From: Rosa chinensis
Lineage: Eukaryota; Streptophyta; Magnoliopsida; Rosales; Rosaceae
DNA length: 64,000 bases
Direction: 5' to 3'
Assembly: GCF_002994745.2 (NCBI RefSeq)
Contig: NC_037093.1
Coordinates: 7,924,400 to 7,988,399 of the forward strand
A model generated the notes under the pieces. It searched no databases. It was not told the origin of the DNA and worked only from the letters and a program-made list of their open reading frames with translations. How positions within the stretch are numbered: the first letter of the stretch is position 1; the number at the start of each line of letters is the position of its first letter. Below are positions 48,877 to 60,519 of the stretch, one piece after another. The position numbers were made by a program, and so were the translations under genes.

Positions 48877-50303
48877 ATAAATAAACAATAGCTAAAAACT
48901 TGTCACTCTTGGAATATAAAATAAACTGTCTAACAGTAAAACGACATTTATATACTAAAAGAAATATGTTTGTTATATTTATTGTTAGACAATAAAAAAC
49001 CTGCACTTACAAAAATACATTTTAGAAAATTAGACCTAATCAACAATTTGTTAATGAAGGGAGAAAGTATATGCACCACTATTCCTGAGAACAATCCATC
49101 TAATTTGTGTTTTTTTTTTATCCAAGTCTCCATCACTTTCCAATGCGTATGTCTAAAATTTGTTTTTTTTTTTTTTTTGGGGGGGGGGGGGGGTATTCAA
49201 TTAGGAGTCTATTGGATTGTTTTGTATTTTAAAAGTCCTTTAAAATCTTGTGGTATTCAATTCAAAATTTTAAAAATCTTTAAAAATCTCGTGGTATTTA
49301 ATTAAGATTTTTAAAAGTCCTTACAAATCTGGTGATATTCAAAAGCCCATTGTTTTTGAAGGATTTTATTAGATGGTGTTGTAGAGAAACTGAATTTGAG
49401 AGGAATTTACTGTGTCTCCTCATTGATAATAGGGCATCTTTATATAGAGGATTACAATGCATAGAATCTCAATCATACAAGGAAATTAATCGTACATTGA
49501 ATGGATTCCTTTCTAATTTAACCCTATTACCACTAGAGCAAGTAACCTAGAGTTTGGGCTAAATACAAATTAGGATTTACTTGAACAGATGCTTAATTGT
49601 GTAGAATTCCAGAATAGTTTGGTATAAATAGCAGACTATCATCCAATCTCTAGACGTGAGATTTTGATGTTTTTTTTTTTTTTTTTTCTTTCTAAAAACA
49701 CCTCAAAACAGTAGTAGAGAACGAACTGACCTCCATTTCTGACCTCAAACTGACCTCATTAAGAATTCCTGTCAGCTGTGAAGTCGGAAAGCTCAATCAA
49801 CTGTCGTCCTCTGCAGATCATCGCCATAATAAAGAAGCTCGATCTCCACTCGAGGTTTTATTTTCATTGATTATATTAATTTCTAATTTTATAATTACGT
49901 GCTGCAGCTTGAGATTCTAGGTTTTACTGTAATCAAATTGACGATTGATTCAAAATTGGAGGCTTATTATCTCCCATGGAAATTAGTGTGCGATTTCCAT
50001 ATACTGTAACCTAATCGTTTACTATCGTTTAAATTATCAGGAACAATTGGAGAATCAGACGAGGAAAATGAAGAAGAGAACGAGGTACGCTTGGGGAGTG
50101 TCATCTTACTAGCGTCTTTAATCTTGGTCCAAAAAAAAAATTCACTGGCCTGTTTAATCCTTCATTTATTGATTATTTTTATGGTCTATTATAAATGTGC
50201 GCAGTTGTTTCTTTTCCTATGCGTTATAGTGTTTGTTTTTCTTTTCGAACATCATAATTTCTAGTTACAGATATGCTCAAAACACCCAACAGAATAAGAT
50301 ATC
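48877..50303. other. Intergenic with a tandem AT-rich repeat and possible MITE
   Basis: At 49190-49350 the block TGGTATTCAATT plus AAAATCTTTAAAAATC recurs about three times, a pattern known from short plant DNA transposons. A T run next to a 13-G run lies at 49163-49193. An exon-like piece with good splice borders (50041-50084) has no recognisable protein. Confidence 0.4.
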
Positions 50304-52751
50304 TCAAACAGAAAGTTGGAGAGACATAGTAATTGATGCCACATTCAATTTATGAACCATGGAGGAATGCGTCACTGAAGAATGACTGATCTTCATGTCA
50401 TAATCTCCATGGGGAAGAGAGGCCTCGAAGAAACCATTGGCATCTGCTGTGAAAGAAGCCGAGCTCCTATAACCCCATTCCTGCAGTAACTTGTCCACAA
50501 CGTCACCAGTTGGCAAGTTGTTGAAGTTTTCATCTGTCAAACACATTCTGTAACATCCTTTCTGTCCCCGTCCAGCCCACATAATGATTCCTTGAATATG
50601 AGGGTGAGAATGCAACTCTCTTAGAACCTGCTCCAAGTAAAATGGCTGCCCATGTAAACAGAAGGTAAAATTCTTTAGTAATATTCTGCAGTGAATTAGA
50701 ATTCTTATTGAGAGCACAAACTGGAGCATTCCATAATAGAGTTTGTCTATGGTACGCGAAGCAGAATAGTTTGATTCAAAGGTAGGTAGACATGCTCTAT
50801 TCAGTCATAAATTAGTTTGAGACTATTCTACATGTGAATCTAACCTATCTCAGTATCGAACTAAGTCTACTTAATGTATCGGTAATTTACCATAAAACTT
50901 TCCTTCATTATACTCTTTTACAAAGATGAGGTTAAGATACGTACTTTTAACTTCAAGTTGCTGATTTAATAATTTTGTCTCTTCAAAACATGCATTTCAT
51001 TGGAACACAATGTCATGAACTCATGAAAAAATGTCCAAAAAACACTAGGCAAAAAAAGTAAGCAAACATTATTGATCATGATATGTCAAGATTCATTATT
51101 AGAAAGTGGTTCAGGTGTCATTGGGATTTTGATTCTGATCGAGCTATTCTAACACACTTTAAATTCTCCTATGTATCACCCACGTAAATTGTGCTAATTC
51201 TTCAAGGAAGTGATTTTCACATTGTTCTTTTCTACACTTCAAACTTCATGCTTAATTTGTAAGTAACTATGTATCTTCATGCTCAAGCATAGAAATTGAG
51301 GGCGCAAGTGCTGAAAATAAGGGTTTGAAAACCACTTCCAGTGAAACGCTTATGATTTTCATACGTCAAATCATATCAAATACGAAAAAAAGAAAAGAAA
51401 GAGTTACTCTAGATCTAGTACCTGATCGAGATGGCTTGCCACGTCTAATTCAGTGATCCAAATGGGCACATTTGCAACACCAAGGGTATCGAGAGAAGCT
51501 CTTATGTAAGGAAGGTTTGGAGTACTACTATTGAAATGAGATTCAAGCCCAATCCCAAACCGTCCTCCACTGTTGCCTGGGAAGCTCTGAATCTCTCTGA
51601 GCTTTCGAAGGTACATAGCCGGCATGGATGCTCCATCTCTGCTCTCTTCAATGGTATTAAAATCATTCAGGAACAAGGGGGTTTCTCCATCAGCTTTAAT
51701 AGCCCAGTTATAAAAATTTGTTGAAGCATTTGCACCCATCCTACTTTCAAAGAAATTCCAATGTAAATTTTCGTTAACAACATCCCAGGCAATGAGCTTG
51801 CTTTTATATCTCTGCATGATAGAATTTAGCCTCTTGTAAGTTGCATTAATAAGTTGATGTGTATCGAGTGATTTGACCCAACTGAGTTGGTATTGCGGAT
51901 CTTCCCAGAACACATTGTGGCCTCTGACTGCAATGTTGTTTTCTTCTGCAAACTGAAGCATGGCATCAGCTACTGAGTAGTCCTCACGTCCCTGGATACT
52001 CTCTGTACTGTACCATTTCATTTCATCCCCAAATGTTGTTACTGTGAACCTTGACGTGAACCAATTTTGGTGGGCAGGGTTGTTGAGGATGAGCTTGGTA
52101 ATGGAACAACCAAAAGGGAAACTTGGGACTTTTTGTTGGATGGAAATAGTTGCATTTGGCAGAGGATTTCCTTCTGCATCAACTGCTTGGATGTGCACTT
52201 TGCTCTTACGATTCTGCCAAGCAAATAAATGAGGTTTAGAGTGCCCATATATGAAGTATGAACAATAAAGTATTATCACATAAATTGTGATCTAAGAAGT
52301 CGCATTTAGTAAGTACTCGCATTTAAATTGTGATCTAACAACTCATAAATCTCTAACTTAATTACCTTGGCAATGCTTCGATCTTGATGAGACTTCCATT
52401 CCTTTTCGGTGAATGCTTGCAACGAGATGCTGTCAACCCACATCTCAACGGAGGTGTTCTTGCTCTTAATTAGTGTCCGACAAAGGAGATCATAACTAGC
52501 TAATCAGTAAATTAATAAGATCAAAATAGTTTTATTGTTATATACGTCGATGATAAATAAATAAGTACCTCAAAATAGAGCTCCGAAGCTCCTGAAGCTT
52601 CAACTGTTAGACCACCCTTGAGCATGGACCAACAATTTGATTCTGCAATGATCTCACCAGCACGTTTGAATCCAGAAGCTGTCTTGAAAGTAGCTGCTAC
52701 TGGAACGTCACTACCAGTACTCACTTTTATCCAAGCTGCATGCATCAATAC

Positions 52752-52782
<31 letters not shown>

Positions 52783-53374
52783 AGTATATCTGTATATATG
52801 TTCCGTTATTTATTAGTTAAGAAAGGTAATTAGATACCAGAAAATGTGTAGAGCTTGTCACTTTGCAAGTAAACCTTTTGAGACATACTGTCATGAGGTT
52901 GCGTTCTACTATGAGCCACAAGGAATTTGTTGCCTTGTGATTCCATGTGTTGTAGTTTTGCGTTGCCAAAAATAGACCATCCTTTCAACCCATCATTTAA
53001 TTCCGGGTTTATGATGATCCCTCCACCATATTGGGGTTTCTGAGGATTGGCCAAACACTACACAAAGGGAAAAGATGTGTTTGTAATTTTAAGAAAATTA
53101 TGCAATTGCAGGATATTTGCGGTAAAACTTACCTCAATACTTGCCGAGTAATCATATGGTAAGGCTGATACTTCAAACACTGCAAAATGATCATCAGTTA
53201 GAGAGTTTCAATTATCCAAAATGACTTCAATAAATACATGGAGATGTCCCAAAGAGAAATTGAAGTAATTGATGCAGTAACAGTGAGAAATTAATTATGA
53301 AACAAACAAAACAAACCTGCAAAAATAAATGTACATAACAGCATAAGCAGACTACATTTTCCCTCAAGCTTCAT
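50304..53374 (-). CDS. GH10 endo-1,4-beta-xylanase with N-terminal CBM, paralog 3
   Basis: Seven exons (53374-53317, 53179-53133, 53057-52838, 52735-52569, 52464-52366, 52213-51422, 50645-50304) join in frame to 574 aa. Exon count and several exon lengths (47, 167 and 99 nt) equal those of paralog 1, which shows common origin. A signal peptide with FEVSALPYDYS after it suggests secretion to the cell wall. The carbohydrate-binding module reads QYGGGIIINPELNDGLKGW through VEMWVDSISL. The GH10 barrel has EMKWYSTES, RGHNVFWED, acid/base Glu in DVVNEN (about residue 345), nucleophile Glu in WITELD (about 452), and the C-terminal CYRMCLTDENF. Expected reaction: internal cleavage of beta-1,4-xylan. 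No break is seen, so this is the best candidate for a working enzyme in the cluster. Confidence 0.95.
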
Positions 53375-53467
53375 GATGAAGATATTGACAAACAACAAGG
53401 GCAGAAATAATTAGCTAGTACTAGAAGAAAAGCCAGGGAGACAAGCTCTAGATAATGAAGTGTATTG

Positions 53468-53475
53468 TATTTATA
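53468..53475 (-). promoter_or_regulatory. TATA box of GH10 paralog 3
   Basis: The - strand reads GCTTTATAAATACAAT about 95 bp before the ATG at 53374. This is a standard TATA element and places the transcript start near 53440. Confidence 0.55.
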
Positions 53476-53479
53476 AAGC

Positions 53480-54259
53480 GAGCATGAGGATAGCTACATC
53501 AATGTACGACATACCATTGAATTCTCAGCGTTAAACCCTTAAGTAATCCTCCAGATTTTGTGGACAAGTGGAGAATACAGCTTGGCCCAGAATTATCTGT
53601 AAAGAGTCACTAATTCCTTCTTCACCAGAGCTACCTCATTCGAAGAACAAAGAAGAATTTATATGTACAAATGTTGACGATGAGATATATCGAAATTTTT
53701 TGGTGTGTGTTATTAAGGGACAACGATTTTTTCTACTTTTTTTTTTTTTTTTCTGATTAAATCAACAACTCAGATACAACAACTAACCTATTACAAGTCT
53801 AACCCATGACCTTCTACTTACAAATGAGAGACTTATGCTACTGGAACAATTGACCAAAGAGTATTTGGCCATTTCTTTGACTTTTGGTTTTCTCTTTCTT
53901 TAAAGAAACGTCAAGCATTAATAATTTAATATATGCAATCCCCTACTCCATGTATTGCTTACAATCCCCTTCTCCTGTGTTGCTTTGGCTGTATACCAAA
54001 TATAGAAATGCCGTAATTAAGTACGTGAATGTCTTGCAAGAAATTTTATGCCCATATGCAGTCGAAGATACTTAAGAAAACAGATTGTACAAATGTAGCA
54101 GTACAAGTCGGCACACAAAAAATTCAATCATATAGCAAGATTTACGCTACAATCCAACTATTCAAAAGCTTCTACTGGAATTTCAGTTATTAAGAAATTT
54201 CACTTCCACTTGATTCATGCTCAGTGCGACGCCTCTTAGTTGTCGTAACTTGTTCTGGA
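53480..54259. other. Intergenic, nothing recognised
   Basis: AT-rich DNA with a T run at about 53738-53752. No exon or repeat end is convincing. Confidence 0.4.
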
Positions 54260-54864
54260 TCAATGACTTCAAAGTTCAAACACAGCCCCATGTTGGCCTT
54301 GGGCATACAAAAAGCAGACTCCACACCGTTTCACCTTAATTAGCTTGTGACTTGCTGAATAGCATCCACTAAGTTGTACAGAGAAGTCACAAAAAGCTTC
54401 GGTGGACTGCTTTTCTCGATCTGAAAGTTCAGCCACATTATCATACCACACCAACACGTGATCTGAAATTCTGAATAGCCAGCGTCGAGGCTCCCAGGCA
54501 AAAGCTTCTCAGTATGCACACGTTCAGAACTGCCCCGATGGCCTACAATTGTTGGTTTTGAGAATGGATAGACATTGATACCTCAGATAATATGGTTCAT
54601 CAATTGTAACAACAGCGCAGACAGCGAAACCCAAGAAGTTTGTATCATCAGACCAATGCAGGGGATGCTTAATATTGACTGAAGATCCCTCCGTTTGACA
54701 GCTGAACCACTTTGGGATTTCATTTCCGCCAGAACATGTTAAGTGACGTTACCGTGATAGAAGTCCCTGTAACATTTATAGACATCACGGTTATTTGACT
54801 TGTTGAAGCCGGATTACTAAAAGAGCAGAGGAAGCCACTCCTTCAATCTAGCAGATAAAAGTGA

Positions 54865-54900
<36 letters not shown>

Positions 54901-54920
54901 TGCTAATTTATAAGCAGTTG

Positions 54921-55137
54921 ACATTAGCAAAATTTTGAGATGTGCATCATCCATTATGTTGCTCCTTGCATTTTCATCCAAATTTACGCAATCAAAGAAA
55001 ATAGAAAAATGTTTCAAAGAACTATATAACGACATTAGCAAAATTTTGAGATGTGCATCATCCATTATGTTGCTCCTTGCATTTTCATCCAAATTTACGC
55101 AATCAAAGAAAATAGAAAAATGTTTCAAAGAACTATA
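54921..55137. repeat. 111-bp tandem duplication in the TNL relic
   Basis: The block beginning ACATTAGCAAAATTTTGAGA occurs at 54921 and 55032 with almost no difference and a period of 111 bp (37 codons). It duplicates the VNLDENARSNIMDDAHLK region in frame. The second copy is cut short by the TRIM element. Confidence 0.92.
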
Positions 55138-55484
55138 TGACAAAGTAATCTGGGATTTACATCCAAAACAAATTGACACCCATAAGCAAAGTTATATTTT
55201 TCCAATGTGGGAGTTATATTTATACACATTCTCAACACACCCCCGCACGTGTGGCGATTTCTCAAGCCATACACGTGGACAAGTTATATTGGGTAACAGT
55301 GAGCATGTGTGGTCATCGCTGAAACTAAACACGTGGGTAACTCACTCTGATACCATGATAAAGTAATTTGAGGTTCACATTCAAAACCAAATGGCAATGG
55401 ATGGAGTGGCCCAAATCCTTATAAACCCATAAGCAAAATTATATTTTTCCAATGTGAGAGTTATATTTATATATATTCTCAACA
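55138..55484 (-). mobile_element. TRIM (miniature LTR element)
   Basis: On the - strand, LTRs of about 129 bp (55484-55356) and 100 bp (55237-55138) start TGTTGAGAAT and end in TTTATCA or TTTGTCA. Directly after the first is TGGTATCAGAG, the initiator-tRNA primer site, and before the second is a G-rich tract (GTGCGGGGG). Flanks CTATA and CCATA are a 5-bp duplication with one mismatch. A total of 347 bp without coding is typical of TRIMs. Confidence 0.88.
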
Positions 55485-57157
55485 CCATAATTCCTCAGCC
55501 CAGATATTATTTAATCCAAAGCTTCTATTAGTGCAGGCGTTGAAATTGACATTGTCTTCAGCTCCCTGCAGCCATCTGCAACCAACTATTTTAGAAGACA
55601 TGGGACTGTTGGTAAAGATTGAAGGTGCTTGCAATTCTCAATTTTTAGAGACCTTAATTAGCCCTGATATTTGTTTGATGGTTGGAGGTATGGTCTCAAT
55701 CATGCTTCCACCTAGATTTAGGCATTCCAATGAGGTTAAACTAATGAGGGCATCATGGATTTTTTTCAAACAATATGCAATCACCGAGCTCTAGAGATAT
55801 CAAAGGGTACAAAATGATTCAGGAGGGAGGCAGTTTTTTACAATTTCCAGCAGCCTGAAAGTGCGAGGCACTCAAGAAGGGGTAATTAGTTGTAGATGTT
55901 GTTTGGAACTTTTTCAAGGATTTTGCACTCTGACACATCTAGTGTCTTAAGCCCAACAAGATTTTCAATCGATGTGAATAGCTCTTCAACTTCTGTGAAA
56001 CTTAAAGAAAGATACTTCAGACGTTCCATAGGCTCCAAAATTTCTGGAAAGCTTTTTAATTAATCTGTTGCAACCAGAGAGGTCAAGTCTTTCCAGAGAT
56101 TTCAACTTACAAATGCTGGTAATTGGGAGACTCACAAGGCATTTGCAACCTCTAGGTCAAGTGAAACAATGCCAGACATACACTCGATTGATGAGGGCAC
56201 TCTCTCGATACTGGTTCCTCTCAAAAGAAGATATATAAAAGATTTCATCTTCCACGAGCTTCTTGTAAAAGTCTTAAAGCCCTCTTAGCAACAAAGACTC
56301 AATTTAACAAGTTTTTCAAGAGACCAAATTGATGAAGGTAAAATGTTATGATTGTGGGTAGTCATGTTCATTCTCTGCTTCGTTTATGTTAGAATTAATG
56401 TCTTCCTAGTTAAGTCAAATGGTCAGAGTTTTGTATTTTATAGTTCTTTGACCTTATGTTATGTGTTTTGTGGCTAAGAGACATCTAGCCTTGTGTGGTT
56501 TAGTTTGTTCCAACAGCACTTCAAGTCTTGGGATATAAGCCTAAGCATCTAATGTAATCTTTTCATATCAGAATAGGAACTAAAAAGAGCTACAGGTTCT
56601 TGATTACACTCATTTCTATGCATATAATTGTATCTAAAACACGAGAATTAGTTAATCCTCAAGGCTATTATTATGTGATTAATCCATTTTTATTTATTGT
56701 GTAGGAAATAAGCGGAATTGCGGAAACGTGAGGAAATGATGTAAAATTGGAGCTAATTGGAGTTTCCGAGAAAGAGACGAAATAGTCAATGCGGGTCAAC
56801 CATGGTCAACGCTATCAAATGAGCGGAATCCAATTGCCTCCAATAGTATATGCGGAAATGCATTGACAAGAGAGAAAAAGAAGGAGAAAAAAATAAAAAA
56901 TAAAAAGAAGAAGCAAAGAAGTGTTAATTAAACAATGGTGGGCACGTGAGGAAGCAAAGAGAATCAATAGCATGATGATTAATTAAACCATAAATTAATC
57001 AATGGTTTGATTAATCATGATTCAGCCTAATCCATTCTACCTCACAGATCACCACGTGCCATTTAATTCCTCTCCTTCTTTTTGAACAGCCACGATTCTG
57101 TTTCTTCTCCCCATTTACTCACACTACTCTCCGTCCTTTACGAAGCCCAGACAGCCA

Positions 57158-57195
<38 letters not shown>

Positions 57196-57331
57196 TCATA
57201 TATATATATATCCTCATATCTCATCTTTGGAGAACACACAGACACCACACTCCCCATTCTCAAAAGGGGAGGGCTGGGCTGCTGCCCTCTCTCTCCTCCC
57301 TTTCTGTTTTTCATTTTCTTAATTTTCTTTT

Positions 57332-57671
57332 GGGAAAACATCACAAATGGTGTATAAACTTTAGGCATTTCTACAATTTGGTGTACCAACTTTCATAACT
57401 ATCAGAATGGTGTATCGAGTTTGCTCCAATATTTCATTTTGGTGTACGCCGTTAAATTTTCCGTTATCTTTAAAAAAAAAAAAAAAAACTGACAAAACTA
57501 AAGGAAAGATAACAGAATTATTTTTTTTTGGCAAAGATAACGGAAAATTTAACGACGTACACAAAATGAAAGATTTGAGCAAACTTGATACACCATTCTG
57601 ATAGTTATAAAAGTTGGTACACCAAAGTGTAGAAATGCCTAAAATTCATACACCATTTGTGAAGATATCCC
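57332..57671. mobile_element. Foldback MITE, Mutator-like, 9-bp duplication
   Basis: Two arms of about 150 bp (GGGAAAACATCACAAATGGT... and its inverse) pair across an A/T-rich centre. TTTTCTTTT is duplicated exactly at 57323-57331 and 57672-57680. It is absent from the related solo LTR at 34175. The ends resemble those of the larger element at 25960. Confidence 0.88.
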
Positions 57672-58052
57672 TTTTCTTTTGGGTATTTGAGGATTACTCA
57701 CCCAAAACTTCTAAGCATCAAAGGACTTCATCATTATCAAGATTTGAAGATTGGATAAAAGTGGGGAGCAATAAATCAAGGCTTGTCATAATTGATTCAT
57801 AGCAATTGTGACTTGTTCTTGTTACTTCTCACTTCTTTTCACCTTTTCCTCTTTATTGATGTTTGTTGATGTTAATTTAATTATGGGTTGTGAGTAATTT
57901 CCTTGTTGGGGGTTAGGGTTGTGTGCTCTAATCCAAATTTGATGTAATAGATGTTTAATTTAATTTATATGTAAAATTTGTTAATCATTGGATGCTTGTA
58001 TTTTGTGATAATTGGTTAGAAGACATGCTTATGAATTGTCAACTCTTGGGTA

Positions 58053-58580
58053 CAGGGGCGGAACCAGGATTTGTAACTTGGGGGGGTCGGGACATAGTTA
58101 AACATATAACTAAAAATGAAACAAAAAAACTTCACAACATTTTTCTTTAGACTTCAACTATAGCAAGCAATCTCTTTACAAACGTTATTGTTCAATCCTT
58201 ACTATGATCTAATGAAACTTCAAAACTAAAAAATTAACCATAAACCGCAATAAGTTTAAGTGTTGAACAATAGAAAATTTAAAAAAAAAAAAAAAAAAAG
58301 TATTCCTTATATTTGATTGAATCCTAATAAATGAATTCTTATGAATTTTAGTAAATAATTAATGAGAGGTAAATGCTCTCATCTCTCTTTTTGACCAAAA
58401 TAATAATAATGAGAGATAAATAGTATCAGTGAAAACGGGGGGTCCCGATTTGCTAAAACATATAAACTTATATATAATTATACATAATTAATGTATTAAT
58501 TAGTTGTTATGTTCAATTGATTTTTTTTTGGAGGGGGGGGGGTCTGAAACCCTGCAGACCCTTTACTAGTTCCGCCCCTG
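58053..58580. mobile_element. hAT-type MITE with CAGGGGCGGA ends
   Basis: CTTGGGTA is duplicated exactly at 58045-58052 and 58581-58588. The ends read CAGGGGCGGAACCAG and CTAGTTCCGCCCCTG. The sister solo LTR (34175-36077) has a single uninterrupted copy of the site, which proves the insertion. No coding. Confidence 0.93.
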
Positions 58581-59578
58581 CTTGGGTATGTGTTTTAATA
58601 TTTCTATATTAAAATTTAGGGGATGACATCCTTAGATTTTAGAGCTAGAACTCCTATTTAATAATAGTGGGAAATACAAGCATGGTTCACTACATGATTA
58701 GCTTGATCGCGGTTATGGTGAGCTTAGTTGCCTCATTCCTCTATCTCTAGGCCTCTTGATGTGAATTAGTGACCTTTGAACCGGCTCTAATTCATGCCAA
58801 GTGAGTTCCTACGGCCCTTGAACCGAAGTAGGAATACCATGAAAGGGAATTTCGGCCCTTGAGCCTTGAAAAGCCTTGGGTACGGCTTCTACCATCTTTA
58901 ATAAATTGCAAGTAAATTAAATTAGCATCTAGAGCATTGAATTAGATTATGATTCATCCCTAGCTACCAATCCCCAATTTATATTCATTTCTTACTTTGC
59001 ATTACTTTATTTAATTTAGTTGTTATTTGAGTTTTCATTTAAATTCTTGCAATTTAGTTATTAGAAATTTAAATTACAATTATCGGTGACAATTTCGACT
59101 CATTGTAAATAACCACCACTAGGCCCTTAGTTTTGATTAGGCTTTGGGTTTGGTGAGACCCAAAGCCGAGCATTTCTAAGGCTTGGTACTTTAGAGTAGC
59201 ATTTTTATTTATTTTCTTTTTCTTTGCGTGCTAAGTGTCTTTATTCCCTATTACTCAAGGATTGTGGGTTACCCACTAATCAATGTGGTACGATAACTTT
59301 GGGCATAATATTTCCCTATCTTGACAATGATACGTACGCTTGCGTAAATGTGTATCAAGTTAGTTATGCTCTCTGTTCATCTCATTTTCTTTCTAAAGTT
59401 CTCATCTACATCTTTCTTCTTTACTTCAATATATGTTAAGAGAGGGATTGTTGGTGTGAGAGAGAAAGATCTCAACATGGTATCAGAGCTGTATTAGATC
59501 AATATAGTTTTGGGTGATTGTGAATCAAAAAACAAAAAAAAAAAAGGAAGAAGAAGAAGTCCCTAGAATCAGAAATCA

Positions 59579-60519
59579 ATGTCAAACGACTTTAGTGAGA
59601 AAAACTTGTCAGCTCCAGTCTTCTATGGTGAAAACTACTACTATTGGAGGGTTAAGATGAGGACGCTCTTCATCTCTCATGGTCTTTGGAAATTTGTTGA
59701 AGTAGGATTCCAAGATCCTGATCCTGAGATGACTTTGACAGATGCAGAGATCATGCTACTGGAAAGCAACATCAAGAAGGATGCCAGAGCTCTCTATATC
59801 ATTCAAATGGGTCTATCAGATGAGATCTTCCCAAGAGTTTCCAATGAGATAAAAGCCAAGGATGCTTGGGATGTTCTGGAGAAAGAGTACAGGGGAACTA
59901 CAAAGGTAAGAGCAGTTAAATTACAACATCTTAGAAGAGACCTTGAGTATGCTAGGATGAAAGATGATGAGTTGTTGAATGATTATCTCACTAGACTTAC
60001 TGATGTCATTAATCAAATGAAGTCATATGGTGAAAAAATTTCTGATCGCAGAATAGTAGAGAAACTGCTCCGTAGTTTGTCTCAAAAATATGATACATTA
60101 ATTGTTAATGTTATTGAGGAAACTAAAGACTTAGAATCTCTAACTATCGAGGAACTCAAAAGGTCGATTAGGCCTTTAATCAGCGATTAGAAATTCATGC
60201 TGAGCAGCCTGTTGAAACAACATTTCAATCCTTGAATGTTAGCTCCAAAGGAAAGTGGAAGGCTGAGTCAAGTTCTCAGCAAAACAAGCCTAAAGTTGAG
60301 AAGAACTGGAAGAGTACAAATCAGAAAAATAAAGGCAAAAGTACCTTTGAGAAGAAGCTAGTTCCAGAAGTGTCTACATCACAACCTCATTTCATAAAGT
60401 GCAAGATTTGTGGAAAATTTCATAGGGGAATCTGTTGGCATAAAGGCAAGCCAAAGTGTTCCAACTGTGAGAGATTTGGGCATGTTCAAAAGGACTGTAA
60501 TTACAAAGGAAATCAGTAA
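59579..60519 (+). pseudogene. gag of copia element 2
   Basis: A 203-aa frame from ATG 59579 has the copia gag pattern (PVFYGENYYYWRVKM, WDVLEKEYRG, RRDLEYARMK) and ends at a TAG at 60188. Reading resumes at 60232 with a lysine-rich linker and a CCHC zinc knuckle (CSNCERFGHVQKDC), preceded by a second cysteine pair (CKICGKF). Confidence 0.9.

Larger units (their letters stand above)
54260..56386 (-). pseudogene. TNL (TIR-NBS-LRR) resistance gene, LRR and C-terminal domain relic
   Basis: Read on the - strand from 56386 downward: LRR units (SLERLDLSGCNRL, then LEPMERLKYLSLSFTEVEEL, SIENLVGLKTLDVSEC, SLECLNLGGSMIETIP), then CVNLDENARSNIMDDAHLK, then the C-terminal jelly-roll/Ig-like domain (GNEIPKWFSCQTEGSSVNIK, NFLGFAVCAVV) and KVKRCGVCFLYAQ. 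This order is typical of TNL immune receptors, whose LRR region helps sense pathogen effectors. Many stops and frameshifts, a 111-bp duplication, a TRIM element and a copia element break it. The TIR and NBS parts are not in the window; they could lie beyond 64000. Confidence 0.9.
56601..59362. mobile_element. Solo LTR (family X), inverted copy, carrying two MITEs
   Basis: It starts TGATTACA and ends ATCAAGTTA. GTTCT (56596-56600) and GTTAT (59363-59367) are the duplication with one mismatch. It is the reverse complement of the element at 34175-36077 over its length; blocks such as AATAAGCGGAATTGCGGAAA and GATACGTACGCTTGCG are shared. Removing both MITEs and their duplications leaves about 1877 bp, against 1903 bp in the other copy. 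Confidence 0.88.
56387..59477 (+). repeat. 5' LTR of copia element 2 (interrupted by solo LTR)
   Basis: The left part is 56387-56600 and the right part 59363-59477. Together they match the continuous 3' LTR at 63640-63962, where AGGTTCT joins GCTCTCTG directly. Confidence 0.95.

Noticed and set aside
50041..50084. Exon-like segment ending in a GT donor (QLENQTRKMKKRTR)
   Set aside because: Single short segment with no partner exons I can find; a chance match to splice signals is likely.
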